DNA of 64,000 nt, from NCBI GenBank assembly GCA_031378845.1, contig JANNES010000026.1, positions 124,001-188,000 of the forward strand, read 5' to 3'. Under the pieces are notes generated by a model that saw only the letters and a program-made list of their open reading frames with translations, was not told where the DNA came from and searched no databases. Numbering within the stretch: the stretch's first letter is position 1; each line of letters starts with the position of its first letter. This DNA comes from JAJNPS01 sp031378845 (GTDB lineage Bacteria > Pseudomonadota > Alphaproteobacteria > Rhodobacterales > Rhodobacteraceae). Of this stretch, positions 45,442 to 54,986 are shown piece after piece. Position numbers and translations under genes: made by a program.

Positions 45442-47040
45442 CTATTCCGCAGCGGGGCGGGTCGCGCCACTGGCATGTGCTGCATTTGTCATGAATGCGT
45501 CGAGCGCCGCAATCTGGTCGGCCGTCAGGCGCAGGCCCAGTTTGGTGCGCCGCCACACCACGTCGGCGGCGCGCGTGGCAAATTCGTGGGTCATCAGCCA
45601 ACGCACCTCGGCGGCGGTCAGGGTGGCGCCGAAATCGCGGCCCAGATCGCTGGCAGATTTGGCCGGGCCAAGCAAGGTCGCAGCGTCGGTGCCGTAGGCG
45701 CGGATCAGCCGGGCGGCCCAATAGGGCGTAAGGAACGGATAGCCCGCGCTGAGCGTGGCGGTCAGCGCCGCCACCCCGTCATGCGGGAAATCGCCACCGG
45801 GCAGAGGCACGCGCGCGGTCCATTGCGGTGTGGCGGCAGGAAAGAACGGCACCAGCTTGGCCAGTGCGGATTCTGCGAGGCGACGGTGGGTGGTGATCTT
45901 GCCGCCGAACACGTTCAGCAAGGGCGCACCGGTCTGATCGAGGCTGAGAACATAGTCGCGGGTCGCCGCCGTCGCAGATTTCGCACCATCGTTATAGAGC
46001 GGGCGTACGCCGGAATAGGTCCAGACCACATCCGCCGCGGTGACGGGCCGCTTGAAATACTGGCTGGCAAAGGCGCAGAGATAATCGCGTTCCTCGTCCG
46101 TGCAGGTGGCAGATTTGGGGTCGCCCTTGTGGTCCTTGTCGGTAGTTCCGATCAATGTGAAGTCTTGTTCATATGGGATCGCAAAGATGATCCGCCCGTC
46201 GCCGCCCTGAAAGAAGTAGCAGCGCTCGTGGTCATAAAGCTTGCGCGTCACGATATGACTGCCGCGCACAAGGCGCACGCCTTCGGCGGAGTTGATGCGC
46301 GCGACGTTGCGGATGATGTCCTCGACCCAGGGGCCCCCGGCATTCACCAGCGCGCGCGACCGGTAGGTCTGGCGGCCCTGTGGCCCTTCGGTCGTCAGGG
46401 TCCAGTGATCGGCCGCGCGATCGGCGCTGACGACGCGTGTCCGGGTCATGATCTTTGCGCCGCGCAGGGCGGCATCGGCGGCGTTCAGCGAGACCAGCTT
46501 GGAGTCTTCGATCCAGCAGTCGGAGTATTCATAGGCGCGCGCAAAGCGCGGTTGCAAGGGCAGGCCTGCGGGATCGGTTGACAGGTCCAGTGTGCGGGTC
46601 CCGGGCAGGAATTTGCGACCGCCGAGCGTGTCATAAAGAAAGAGGCCGAGCCGGATCAGCCACGCCGGGCGGCGGCCCTTCATCCACGGCATGACGCGCG
46701 ACAAAAGACGCCCCGTCGGGGTATCGCCCTCGAACCGCATGTCGCGATGGTAGGGCAATACGAACCGCATCGGCCACGAGATATGCGGCATCGCGACCAG
46801 CAGGGTTTCACGCTCTTGCAGCGCCTCACGCACCAGACGGAACTCGAAATATTCGAGATAGCGCAACCCGCCATGGAAAAGCTTGGTCGAGGCCGAAGAG
46901 GTGGCCTGCGCGAGGTCGCCTTGTTCGGCCAGCGTCACCGTCAGGCCGCGCCCGACGGCATCGCGGGCAATGCCGCAGCCATTGATGCCGCCACCGATGA
47001 TGAAGAGATCGGTCATCGCGGACCGCGCGCTGTCTATCAC
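45442..47040 (-). CDS. glpD: Glycerol-3-phosphate dehydrogenase (FAD, respiratory)
   Basis: A 532-residue membrane-associated flavoenzyme oxidising glycerol-3-phosphate to dihydroxyacetone phosphate and passing electrons to quinone. The FAD motif is LFIIGGGINGCGIARDA, followed by SSASTKLFHGGLRYLEYFEF and VRPLYNDGAKSA in the substrate region. A GTG at 47040 with GGGGGAG upstream is the preferred start; an ATG eight codons in (MTDLFIIGGG) is the alternative. It is the first gene of the uptake operon and divergent from glpR. Confidence 0.95.
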   Translation of the reverse strand: MIDSARSAMTDLFIIGGGINGCGIARDAVGRGLTVTLAEQGDLAQATSSASTKLFHGGLRYLEYFEFRLVREALQERETLLVAMPHISWPMRFVLPYHRDMRFEGDTPTGRLLSRVMPWMKGRRPAWLIRLGLFLYDTLGGRKFLPGTRTLDLSTDPAGLPLQPRFARAYEYSDCWIEDSKLVSLNAADAALRGAKIMTRTRVVSADRAADHWTLTTEGPQGRQTYRSRALVNAGGPWVEDIIRNVARINSAEGVRLVRGSHIVTRKLYDHERCYFFQGGDGRIIFAIPYEQDFTLIGTTDKDHKGDPKSATCTDEERDYLCAFASQYFKRPVTAADVVWTYSGVRPLYNDGAKSATAATRDYVLSLDQTGAPLLNVFGGKITTHRRLAESALAKLVPFFPAATPQWTARVPLPGGDFPHDGVAALTATLSAGYPFLTPYWAARLIRAYGTDAATLLGPAKSASDLGRDFGATLTAAEVRWLMTHEFATRAADVVWRRTKLGLRLTADQIAALDAFMTNAAHASGATRPAAE

Positions 47041-47324
47041 GTCAGTCTCCCCCTGAGCGTCGCAACCTTGCCGCGAAATCTCAAACGCGTCAAACGTTTT
47101 CTTTCGCTTTAGCGCGAACCACTAGAAACCGAACATCGACGCGCAGGTTTCATGCTCTTGACCGCCAGCCTGCGCCGTCATTGCTGCAATCGCGCATTTT
47201 CGCGCCGCGCCGCAGCGTATACGGCGGGAGTCGGCGCGGCCAGGGCGGGCCCGAATTTCGAACTTGATCACATGCGCCACTTTGTCGACAGTACCCGAGC
47301 AATAGCGATCGCAAAGGACCCTAC
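47041..47324. promoter_or_regulatory. glpD-glpR divergent control region
   Basis: A 284-base spacer between the leftward glp operon and rightward glpR. An imperfectly spaced inverted repeat TTCGC (47103-47107) and GCGAA (47114-47118), separated by six bases, resembles DeoR/GlpR-type operator half-sites. It sits about 65 bases upstream of glpD. No open frame here looks like a gene. Confidence 0.4.
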
Positions 47325-48086
47325 GTGGCACTGAGTTTCCGCCAGACCGAGATACTTGACATCGCGCGCAGCGAAGGCCGAGTGATGGTCGAAGACTTGG
47401 CGCAGCGCTTTGACGTGACCTTGCAGACCATCCGGCGCGACCTGACGGATCTTGCGGATGCGGGGCATCTTGACCGGGTGCATGGCGGTGCGATGCCGCG
47501 CACCGGGGTGACCAATCTTGGCTATGAGCAGCGCCGCCGGATGAACGAGGCCGCCAAAACCGCCATTGCGAGGGCTTGCGCCGCCGCGATTCCGGGCAAT
47601 TGTTCGATCATCTTGAACCTTGGCACCACGACCGAGGCTGTAGCCCATGAATTGCTGCACCACAGCAACATCACGGTCGTCACCAACAACATGAACGTCG
47701 CCAACATCCTTGCTGCCAATCCCGGCTGCGAGATCATGGTGGCGGGTGGCGCGCTGCGGCGGTCCGATGGCGGTCTGGTGGGCGAATTGACGACGCAGTT
47801 CTTTGAGCAGTTCAAGGTCGATCTTGCGGTGATCGGGGTGTCGGCCTTGGATCAGGACGGCGATCTTTTGGATTTTGATCTGGCCGAGGTGCGGGTCTCC
47901 AAGGCGATCCTCCGGCAAGCGCGCAAAACCTATCTGGTCTGCGACCATTCAAAACTGGCGCGCTCGGCTCCGGCCCGGCTGGCCTCGTTGTCCGAGATCG
48001 AAACGATGTTTACGGATCAGCCCCTGCCGGACGAGCTGGCCCGCAAATGCCGCGACTGGGGCACGACGATCCACATCGCGATCTGA
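47325..48086 (+). CDS. glpR: DeoR-family glycerol regulator
   Basis: A 253-residue repressor starting at GTG. The N-terminal winged helix is RQTEILDIARSEGRVMVEDL followed by LQTIRRDLTDLADAGH, the DeoR signature. The C-terminal sugar-phosphate-binding domain has ILNLGTTTEAVAHEL, VVTNNMNVANIL and DFDLAEVRVSKAIL. It probably binds glycerol-3-phosphate and controls the divergent glp operon, as in the E. coli homologue. Confidence 0.93.
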   Translation: MALSFRQTEILDIARSEGRVMVEDLAQRFDVTLQTIRRDLTDLADAGHLDRVHGGAMPRTGVTNLGYEQRRRMNEAAKTAIARACAAAIPGNCSIILNLGTTTEAVAHELLHHSNITVVTNNMNVANILAANPGCEIMVAGGALRRSDGGLVGELTTQFFEQFKVDLAVIGVSALDQDGDLLDFDLAEVRVSKAILRQARKTYLVCDHSKLARSAPARLASLSEIETMFTDQPLPDELARKCRDWGTTIHIAI

Positions 48087-48182
48087 CGGCTCGGCAATCT
48101 GGTCCTACCAGAATCCCCTTGGAGAAGGCGCGTATTTGGTGTTCAACTCTGCCAGGCGGTGGGCACGGGGGAGGAGCAAGCC

Positions 48183-49376
48183 ATGAAAGACGACCTGCCG
48201 GGTTCTTTGCTGCCGGATCTCAAGCGGTTTGACCGGTTGATGGAGGCGGCAGGGCTGGATGTGCTGATCGCCACCTCGAAACACAACACGCAATACCTCT
48301 TGGGCGGCTATCGGTTCCTCTTTTTCGCGGCGATGGATGCAATCGGGCACAGCCGCTATCTGCCCGTGGTGATCTACCGCCGGGGCCAGCCGGATCACGC
48401 GGCCTATATCGGCAACAAGATGGAAGGGGGCGAACATGCCAACCATCCGTTCTGGACGCCGACCGTGCTGCCGGCGACCTGGGGCAGCATGGATGCAGCA
48501 ACCTTGGCCGTGGGTCATCTGCGCAAGATCGGCGCGCACGGGTTGCGCATCGGGATCGAGCCGTCCTTTTTGCCCATGAACGCGCATCAGGTGCTGGCGG
48601 CGGCCTGCCCGCATCTGGTGGACGGCACCGGCATGATGGAGCAGATGCGCGCGATCAAGACCGCAGCCGAACTTGCGCTCCTAAAGCAAGCGTCCGAGCT
48701 GATCACCGATTCCATGATTGCCACCATTGGTGCGGCACAGGAAGGCTGGACCAAGGCGCGCATCATCGAGGAGTTGCGCCAGCAAGAAACGACGCGTGGC
48801 CTGCATTTCGACTATTGCCTGCTGACGCTTGGTGCGAGCCACAACCGTGCCTCGTCTTCGCAGGCATGGCGCGCGGGTGAGGTGTTGTCGATTGATAGTG
48901 GCGGCAATTATCGCGGCTACATCGGCGATCTCTGCCGGATGGGCATTCTGGGCGAGCCGGACGCCGAATTGCACGATCTGCTGGCCGAGGTTGAATCCGT
49001 CCAGCAAGCGGCCTTTGCCCATGTGCGGCCCGGCGTCGAGGGCGGGGCGATGATCGCGGCGGCCGATGCGGTGCTGAAGGCCGGGCCGTCGGCCGCGTTC
49101 AACGATTTCTTTGCGCATGGAATGGGCTTGATCAGCCATGAGGTACCGTTCCTGATGACCAACCATCCGGTGGCCTATGACGGCGTGGATGCCACCCGCA
49201 CGCTGGAGGCGGGCATGGTTCTGTCCGTGGAAACCACGATGCAGCACCCCCAGCGCGGGTTCATCAAGATCGAGGACACGCTGGCGGTGACGGAAGGCGG
49301 CTATGAGATGTACGGCATGCGCGGGCGCGGCTGGAACCGGGGCGGGAACGTCGGCGCGCCACGTCACGGGCGATGA
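48183..49376 (+). CDS. M24-family peptidase (Xaa-Pro aminopeptidase/creatinase-like)
   Basis: A 397-residue cytosolic pita-bread metallohydrolase. GGGGAGGAG before the ATG giving MKDDLPGSLLPDLK fixes the start. The N-terminal domain (about 1-160) contains STSKHNTQYLLGG-like residues. The five metal ligands are visible: Asp in LSIDSGGNYRGYIGDLCR (two), His in HGMGLISHE, Glu in LSVETTMQHP and Glu in FIKIEDTLAV. It cleaves X-Pro bonds or a related amide; the substrate is not predictable. It follows glpR by 96 bases, with no functional link apparent. Confidence 0.88.
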   Translation: MKDDLPGSLLPDLKRFDRLMEAAGLDVLIATSKHNTQYLLGGYRFLFFAAMDAIGHSRYLPVVIYRRGQPDHAAYIGNKMEGGEHANHPFWTPTVLPATWGSMDAATLAVGHLRKIGAHGLRIGIEPSFLPMNAHQVLAAACPHLVDGTGMMEQMRAIKTAAELALLKQASELITDSMIATIGAAQEGWTKARIIEELRQQETTRGLHFDYCLLTLGASHNRASSSQAWRAGEVLSIDSGGNYRGYIGDLCRMGILGEPDAELHDLLAEVESVQQAAFAHVRPGVEGGAMIAAADAVLKAGPSAAFNDFFAHGMGLISHEVPFLMTNHPVAYDGVDATRTLEAGMVLSVETTMQHPQRGFIKIEDTLAVTEGGYEMYGMRGRGWNRGGNVGAPRHGR

Positions 49377-49379
49377 GTG

Positions 49380-49610
49380 TCCACCGGAGGCTTTGACGTG
49401 CAGCCTCGTGATGGCGCGCACTTGCGCGGCGATGGCGTCGGTCTCGGCCATGCAATCGGCCAGCGTTTGCAAAGATGTGGCCCGATGGCGCCGCCGGTGG
49501 TCACACCTGCATGGCCCACGATCATGTCCGCTCCGGCGCGGGCCATCTCGGTGGCCGTGTGCGGAGATATGACTTGGGGGCTGGGAAAGCTGTCTTGCGG
49601 CAAGATCCGT
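49380..49610 (-). pseudogene. Remnant of a phosphoenolpyruvate-hydrolase-like TIM-barrel gene
   Basis: On the minus strand the translation reads PHTATEMARAGADMIVGHAG followed by VTTGGAIG, a conserved strand-loop of the PEP hydrolase-like family (Tm-1-like proteins). It then changes frame near 49486 to SLQTLADCMAETDAIAAQVR and LHVKASGG. Only about 75 codons remain, with no start, and a frameshift lies in the middle. The rest of the 357 bases between the flanking genes shows nothing recognisable. It is a decayed fragment whose 3' end was removed at the peptidase gene boundary. Confidence 0.65.
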
Positions 49611-49733
49611 GCCGCCGTGTGGCGGCGGCACAGCGTGATTGACACGGCATGTCGCGAGACGGTCTGACCGGGGCTTTTGGCCCACATCGGTGCGGCCAAG
49701 CTGCCGTCGCGATGTGGGCGCAGATGGCGAAGG

Positions 49734-50435
49734 TCAGGTTGTCTGCTTGAAGCTGTCATGCTTGGCCGGGGTGGCCTGAAGCAGCTGCGCGAGGTTGGGG
49801 ATCATCATCGGCACACGGCGCGCATAATCGTCATAGGCCGGGAATGCCTCGCGCAAGACCACTTCTTCAAAACGCGCCCGCTGGTACTGCAAGCCAAGCC
49901 AAATTCCGCCCGCCGCCAATGCCAGAATGCTGCCATGCGCGATGACCACGCCGATCACGGTGACAAGTTCGGCACAGTACAAAGGGTGGCGGACGATGCC
50001 GTAAGGTCCGCGCGTCACCAGTTCGCGGGCAGAAGCCATGATCGAGAACGACCGGCCGAGGCGGCGCAGGCACATGATCGACAGGATGGTTCCGACGATC
50101 ACCAGCACGGTGGACTAGATCTGCATCGATTGCGAGATTTGCTGCGAGGGCAATGCGATCAGCCCCATCATCGCGTAGGTCCCGCCAACCGCCGTAAGGC
50201 GCGGCACAAGCCCCGCAGCGGTCGTCAACGGATCGTGGCGGATGACCGTAAAGAACACTACGGCGCCAATGAAGATGATGGCAAAGAACTTGGAAACGAT
50301 CGCCAACTGCCACATGTCGAGCGTGTTTCGGTATACGATAATTGCGCCGAAGTAGAGCACTTCAAGATAGATGATCATCGTGAATACGGCGATCATCGAG
50401 AGTTTTCCGACGCGATCTTCCATTTCTTTACTCAT
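49734..50435 (-). pseudogene. ICMT-like membrane methyltransferase interrupted by an in-frame TAG
   Basis: The frame from the ATG at 50435 encodes membrane segments (LSMIAVFTMIIYLEVLYFGA and others) up to TAG at 50115-50117 (codon 107). It continues in the same frame with STVLVIVGTILSIMCLRRLG. The methyltransferase core follows: RELVTRGPYGIVRHPLYCAE and FPAYDDYARRVPMMIP. These are hallmarks of isoprenylcysteine/phospholipid methyltransferases. The 3' half could start on its own at MLVIVG, but without the N-terminal segments. The gene start overlaps the end of the upstream sterol-desaturase-like gene, itself broken by TAG. Confidence 0.82.
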
Positions 50436-51279
50436 GGCGTGCTTTGACCTTTAACTTGAAACTGGTGATGAGGTTTTGACAGATGTCCTTGAAAGGATGG
50501 AGCATCTGCTGGTGATAGAGCACGGGCATCGGTTCGCTGATGCCGTACTTTTCCGGACGATGCTTGGGCAGGAAAATCGTTCCTCCCACGACATCGATGA
50601 TCGAGAGTTGCGAGGCGAAATTCTGGTCGTAAGCCTCACTCTGGTTGGCGTGATGCCAATGGTGGTGTTCGGGCGAGGCCAGCACGTATTTTAACGGACC
50701 GAAGTCCAGCTTGACGTTGGAGTGCAGCAAGATCGCATGCACCATGTAAAGCGCATGAAAGAGCAAGATCGCTTCGAACGAGAAGTGCAGGAAGTACAAA
50801 GGCAGGACCTGCAGCATCGACGCAAAGATCTGGTCAACCGGATGCAGACGGTGTGAGGCAAGCCAGTCCATTTCCTCGATGCTGTGATGCACCGCATGGA
50901 ACTTCCACAAGAACGGCACGGCATGCGAGATCCGGTGCGCGATGTAGTAGCCGATATCGGCAATGATGATCACGGCGGGCAGTTCCGCCCAGAGCGGCAG
51001 CGCGCTGACCTAGGCGAAGGTCTCTGCCGGGACGATCAGACTGTAGCTGGCCATGATCGCACCCGCCAAAGCGACAAACCCGATGCGCACCGCAAAGCCG
51101 TTCAGAAAAAGATGCACCACATCGTTGAACCACTGACGGCGAAACAGTTTTTGCCCGGCATGAATGGGCAACAAACGCTCCATCGGGATGAAGATGCAGG
51201 CCAGGATGAGGATCGTGGTGTAGTCCAAGGATGCATCCCGTGCCGTGTATTCCGCGTGCCAGGTGGTATTGCGGGTCAC
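50428..51279 (-). pseudogene. Sterol desaturase-family protein interrupted by an in-frame TAG
   Basis: The frame starts at GTG 51279 with two membrane segments (YTTILILACIFIPMERLLPI and a second) and stops at TAG 51010-51012 (codon 90). The same frame then gives ALPLWAELPAVIIIADIGYY and the diiron histidine clusters AHRISH, FHAVHHS and a final SPEHHHWHH. All catalytic parts lie after the TAG, beginning at an internal ATG (MIIIADIGYY). The intact protein would be a membrane hydroxylase/desaturase. It overlaps the methyltransferase gene by eight bases. CAG would fit the TAG position. Confidence 0.84.
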
Positions 51280-51665
51280 TATGGCTGGAATGTGGATCGA
51301 AGGTGTCGCTGAAACTAAATGACTGTGCCCGACTCAAGGCACCGTCAAACCGGCGCGCGCGGGCTGGACGATCTGATGTTCCACATCTGGCCAACCACCC
51401 CGCGGGCCATCCGGGGCAGCGGCTAAAGGCGCCTCGGCCAGGCGGCTTGCGCAGCGGGCCGGTGGATCGTCTGGCGGCGGTCCGTCAGCCCCGAGGCGAT
51501 GCCGCCGCAAAGGATGCTTTTGCTGGTGTCATCGACGATCAGGACCAGACAGCGGCGCGACCGCAGGCAGATTTCCCCAGCACGTGGCGTCACCCTTTGG
51601 CTGATCGGGTGTGTTCATCCGGACGCAGCGGACTTGCGCTGCGCCCGGATGACGTCTTGGTGCGG
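51280..51665. other. 386-base spacer downstream of katG
   Basis: No gene is recognised. The katG-proximal end holds a hairpin: CATCCGGACGCAGCG (51616-51630) pairs, with one mismatch, with CGCTGCGCCCGGATG (51637-51651). It starts 15 bases beyond the katG stop and is a likely katG 3' structure, though no T-run follows on the minus strand. The rest is GC-rich and featureless. Confidence 0.5.
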
Positions 51666-53879
51666 TCAGGCCAGATCAAACCGATCAAGGTTCATCACCT
51701 TGGTCCAGGCCGCAGCAAAGTCGCGGGCAAAGTCGTCCGCGGCGTCTTGGCTTGCATACACCTCGGCGATGGCGCGCAGTTGCGAGTTGGATCCAAAGAC
51801 CAGATCCACCCGCGTGCCGGTCCATTTCAGTGCACCACTGGTCCGATCACGCCCTTCGAACACATCGGCGGCATCAGAGGTGGGTTTCCACACCGTGCCC
51901 ATGTCCAGCAAGTTGACGAAAAAGTCCGTGCTCAGGGTTTCGGGCCGCTTGGTCAGGACACCGTGCTGTGCGGCACCTGTATTGGCGTTCAGCACCCGCA
52001 GGCCGCCCAACAGCACCGTCATCTCGGGCGCGGTCAGGGTCAAAAGCTGCGCGCGATCCACCAACAGCTCTTCGGCAGTGATGGTGTAATCGGTCTTGAG
52101 GTAGTTGCGGAACCCGTCCGCCGCAGGTTCCAGCACCGCAAAGCTTTCGGTGTCGGTCTGCGCTTGCGTCGCGTCGGCGCGCCCGGGGGTAAAGGGCACC
52201 GCGATCTTGTGGCCGCCGTTGCGTGCCGCCTGTTCCACCGCAGCCGAGCCGCCAAGCACGATCAGATCGGCCAGCGATACCCGCTTGGCACCGGTTTGCC
52301 CCGCGTTGAACGCCGCCTGGATGCTTTCGAGCTTGGCCAGAACCGGCTCCAGTTGTGTCGGCTGATTGACCGCCCAGTCCTTTTGCGGCGCCAGACGGAT
52401 CCGCGCCCCGTTGGCACCGCCGCGTTTGTCGGAGCCACGGAACGTCGCGGCAGACGCCCATGCGGTTGCGACGAGCGCAGAGATCGTCAACCCCGAGCCA
52501 AGGATCTGCGTCTTGAGCGTCGCAATGTCCGCTGCATCGATCGCCGCGTATGTGACCTTGGGGATCGGGTCTTGCCACAGCAGCTCTTCGGCCGGGACCA
52601 ACGGTCCCAGATAGCGCGCACGCGGCCCCATGTCGCGGTGGGTCAGCTTGAACCACGCGCGGGCAAAGGCGTCGGCAAAGAGGTCGGGGTTGGCGTGGAA
52701 CCGTTTGGAGATCGGGCCATAGATCGGGTCCATCCGCAACGCGAGGTCGGTGGTAAACATGATCGGCGCATGTCGCAATGTCGGATCATGGGCGTCCGGT
52801 ACGGTGCCCGCGCCGTCTGCATTTGCGGGGATCCATTGCGTGGCACCTGCGGGGCTTTTGGTCTGCACCCAGTCAAAGGCAAAGAGGTTGTCAAAGTAGT
52901 TGTTGTCCCACCGGACCGGATTGGTGGTCCATGCGCCCTCCAGGCCGCTGGTGATGGTATGGGCGCCCTTGCCACTGCCAAAGCTGTTCAGCCAGCCAAA
53001 GCCCTGGGCCTCGAGGGGCGCACTTTCGGGCTCTGCGCCGACATACGTCGACGGGTCAGCCGCCCCATGGCCCTTGCCAAAAGTATGCCCGCCCGCGATC
53101 AGCGCCACGGTTTCTTCGTCATTCATCGCCATCCGGCCAAAGGTCTCGCGGATGTCATGCGCTGCGGCCAGCGGGTCAGGATTGCCGTTCGGGCCTTCGG
53201 GATTGACGTAAATCAGACCCATCTGCACGGCGGCCAACGGGTTTTCCAGTTCCCGCGCCCCGGAATAGCGCTTGTCGCCAAGCCAGCTGTCCTCTTTGCC
53301 CCAATAGATGTCCTCGTCCGGCTCCCACACGTCGGCGCGGCCAAAGCCAAAGCCAAAGGTCTTGAAGCCCATGGTTTCCATGCCGATATCGGCGGCCAGG
53401 ATCATCAGGTCGGCCCAGGAGACGGCGCGCCCGTACTTTTGCTTGATCGGCCACAGCAGACGACGCGCCTTGTCGAGGTTGCCATTGTCGGGCCAGGAGT
53501 TCAGCGGCGCAAATCGCTGCATGCCAGCCCCCGCACCGCCGCGCCCGTCGCCGGTCCGGTAGGTGCCAGCACTGTGCCACGCCATCCGCACAAAGAACGG
53601 TCCGTAATGGCCGTAGTCCGCCGGCCACCAGTCCTGCGAGGTCGTCAAAAGCGCGGTGATATCGGCTGTGAGCGCCTTCAAGTCCAGCGTCTCAAACGCC
53701 TTGGCGTAGGTAAAGTCCTCGCCCATCGGATTGGACAGGGCCGACTGCTGGTGCAGGATTTTCAGGTTCAATTGGTTCGGCCACCAATCGCGGTTCGACC
53801 GCAGCGCAAAGCTCGCGTTTTTCGGCGCGCCGTGCATCACCGGGCATTTGCCCGCATTCCCGACATCATCTCCGTCCAT
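51666..53879 (-). CDS. katG: Catalase-peroxidase
   Basis: A 737-residue bifunctional heme enzyme removing hydrogen peroxide. The start is the ATG giving MDGDDVGNAGKCPVMHGA, with CGGAGA upstream; two earlier in-frame ATGs are less likely. The distal site is VRMAWHSAGTYR (Arg, Trp, His) and the proximal His is in IAGGHTFGKGHGA. The Tyr of the Met-Tyr-Trp adduct is in GLIYVNPEGP. The duplicated C-terminal domain is complete. It is divergent from oxyR, the usual arrangement for peroxide-induced katG. Confidence 0.97.
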   Translation of the reverse strand: MDGDDVGNAGKCPVMHGAPKNASFALRSNRDWWPNQLNLKILHQQSALSNPMGEDFTYAKAFETLDLKALTADITALLTTSQDWWPADYGHYGPFFVRMAWHSAGTYRTGDGRGGAGAGMQRFAPLNSWPDNGNLDKARRLLWPIKQKYGRAVSWADLMILAADIGMETMGFKTFGFGFGRADVWEPDEDIYWGKEDSWLGDKRYSGARELENPLAAVQMGLIYVNPEGPNGNPDPLAAAHDIRETFGRMAMNDEETVALIAGGHTFGKGHGAADPSTYVGAEPESAPLEAQGFGWLNSFGSGKGAHTITSGLEGAWTTNPVRWDNNYFDNLFAFDWVQTKSPAGATQWIPANADGAGTVPDAHDPTLRHAPIMFTTDLALRMDPIYGPISKRFHANPDLFADAFARAWFKLTHRDMGPRARYLGPLVPAEELLWQDPIPKVTYAAIDAADIATLKTQILGSGLTISALVATAWASAATFRGSDKRGGANGARIRLAPQKDWAVNQPTQLEPVLAKLESIQAAFNAGQTGAKRVSLADLIVLGGSAAVEQAARNGGHKIAVPFTPGRADATQAQTDTESFAVLEPAADGFRNYLKTDYTITAEELLVDRAQLLTLTAPEMTVLLGGLRVLNANTGAAQHGVLTKRPETLSTDFFVNLLDMGTVWKPTSDAADVFEGRDRTSGALKWTGTRVDLVFGSNSQLRAIAEVYASQDAADDFARDFAAAWTKVMNLDRFDLA

Positions 53880-54065
53880 GGCTTTCTCCGATGTTGCTTG
53901 CATTGATCTTGCGGCGAACGCGTCGCCGCCGGGCCGGCGATGGGCTGTGCCACCATGTCCCATAGGGGCAAAAGCAGCGCGTCACCCCTGTTCTGTGGTC
54001 AAGACTACCAAACCTGCGCGATTAGTTTAAGTTGTATTTTCTGATTGTGATCATAAGGTGACGTT
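53880..54065. promoter_or_regulatory. katG-oxyR divergent control region
   Basis: A 186-base spacer. The oxyR-proximal part (about 54015-54062) is distinctly AT-rich and is the likely site of both promoters and an OxyR footprint. I could not fit the four-part ATAG/CTAT OxyR consensus convincingly, so no operator is marked. Confidence 0.5.
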
Positions 54066-54986
54066 ATGACCAATCTGACGCTCAAGCACTTTCGCTACTT
54101 CGAGGCCCTGTCACAGCAGGGCCATTTTGGTCGGGCGGCGGATGTCTGCGCGATTTCACAGCCAGCTTTGTCCATGCAGATCAAAGAGTTGGAGGAAACG
54201 CTTGGAACTGCTCTTTTTGACCGCGGCGCGCGGCAAATCCGGCTGACCAATTTTGGCGAAGAATTCGCCCTGCGCGTGCGCGACATCTTGCGCGCGGTGG
54301 ATGAGCTGGCGGATCTCGCGCGCGCATCGCATGACCAACTGGTGGGGCGGCTGCGAATTGGGGTGATCCCGACCGTGGCCCCCTATCTGCTGCCGACGAT
54401 CCTGGGCGATCTTGCGCGGCGCTATCCGGGCCTTGACATGCATGTGCGCGAGACCGTGACGCCCAAGCTTTTGCACGAACTGGCGCAAGGTCGGCTTGAC
54501 ACGGCCATCGTCGCACTGCCGGTATCCGAACTGTCGCTGACCGAGGTCGCGCTTTTTTCCGAAGATTTCGTTTTGGTGCGGCCCGCAGAGGACGCCGCGA
54601 AGCCCGTGCCCAATCGCGAAGCCCTGCGTGAGCTGCGCCTGCTTTTGCTCGAAGAGGGGCATTGCTTTCGCGATCAGGCGCTGTCGTTTTGCAACGTGAG
54701 CACGGCGCAGCCGCGCGAATTGCTGGATGGCAGTTCGCTGACCACCTTGGTGCAGATGGTCAGCGCCGGGATCGGCGTCACGCTGATCCCCGAAATGGCC
54801 TTGGCGGTTGAGATGCGGTCGGGGGCGGTCTCGGTCGCGCGCTTTGCCAGCCCGCAGCCCTCGCGCACCATCGGGATGATCTGGCGCAAGACCAGCCCGC
54901 TGGCGCAACAGCTTTTGCAGATATCGGGTATCGTGCGGGACGCGGCGGTCGCGTTGCGCCAGCGGCACGCGTCGACCGAAGGCTAG
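54066..54986 (+). CDS. oxyR: Peroxide-sensing LysR regulator
   Basis: A 306-residue LysR-type regulator. The N-terminal helix-turn-helix is LKHFRYFEALSQQGHFGRAA. The redox pair is in GHCFRDQALSFC: Cys200 and Cys209, matching Cys199 and Cys208 of E. coli OxyR in spacing and context. It is divergent from katG and probably activates it on peroxide stress. Its 3' end overlaps the convergent rimO end by four bases. It ends with TAG. Confidence 0.94.
   Translation: MTNLTLKHFRYFEALSQQGHFGRAADVCAISQPALSMQIKELEETLGTALFDRGARQIRLTNFGEEFALRVRDILRAVDELADLARASHDQLVGRLRIGVIPTVAPYLLPTILGDLARRYPGLDMHVRETVTPKLLHELAQGRLDTAIVALPVSELSLTEVALFSEDFVLVRPAEDAAKPVPNREALRELRLLLLEEGHCFRDQALSFCNVSTAQPRELLDGSSLTTLVQMVSAGIGVTLIPEMALAVEMRSGAVSVARFASPQPSRTIGMIWRKTSPLAQQLLQISGIVRDAAVALRQRHASTEG

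Noticed and set aside
51231..53906. Very long plus-strand open frame of almost 900 codons opposite katG
   Set aside because: katG on the minus strand is complete with all motifs. The opposite frame is low-complexity, with Arg, Gly and His runs, and is a by-product of high GC.
53880..54065. A defined OxyR operator
   Set aside because: The AT-rich stretch is suggestive, but the ATAG/CTAT spacing does not fit well enough to mark a site.
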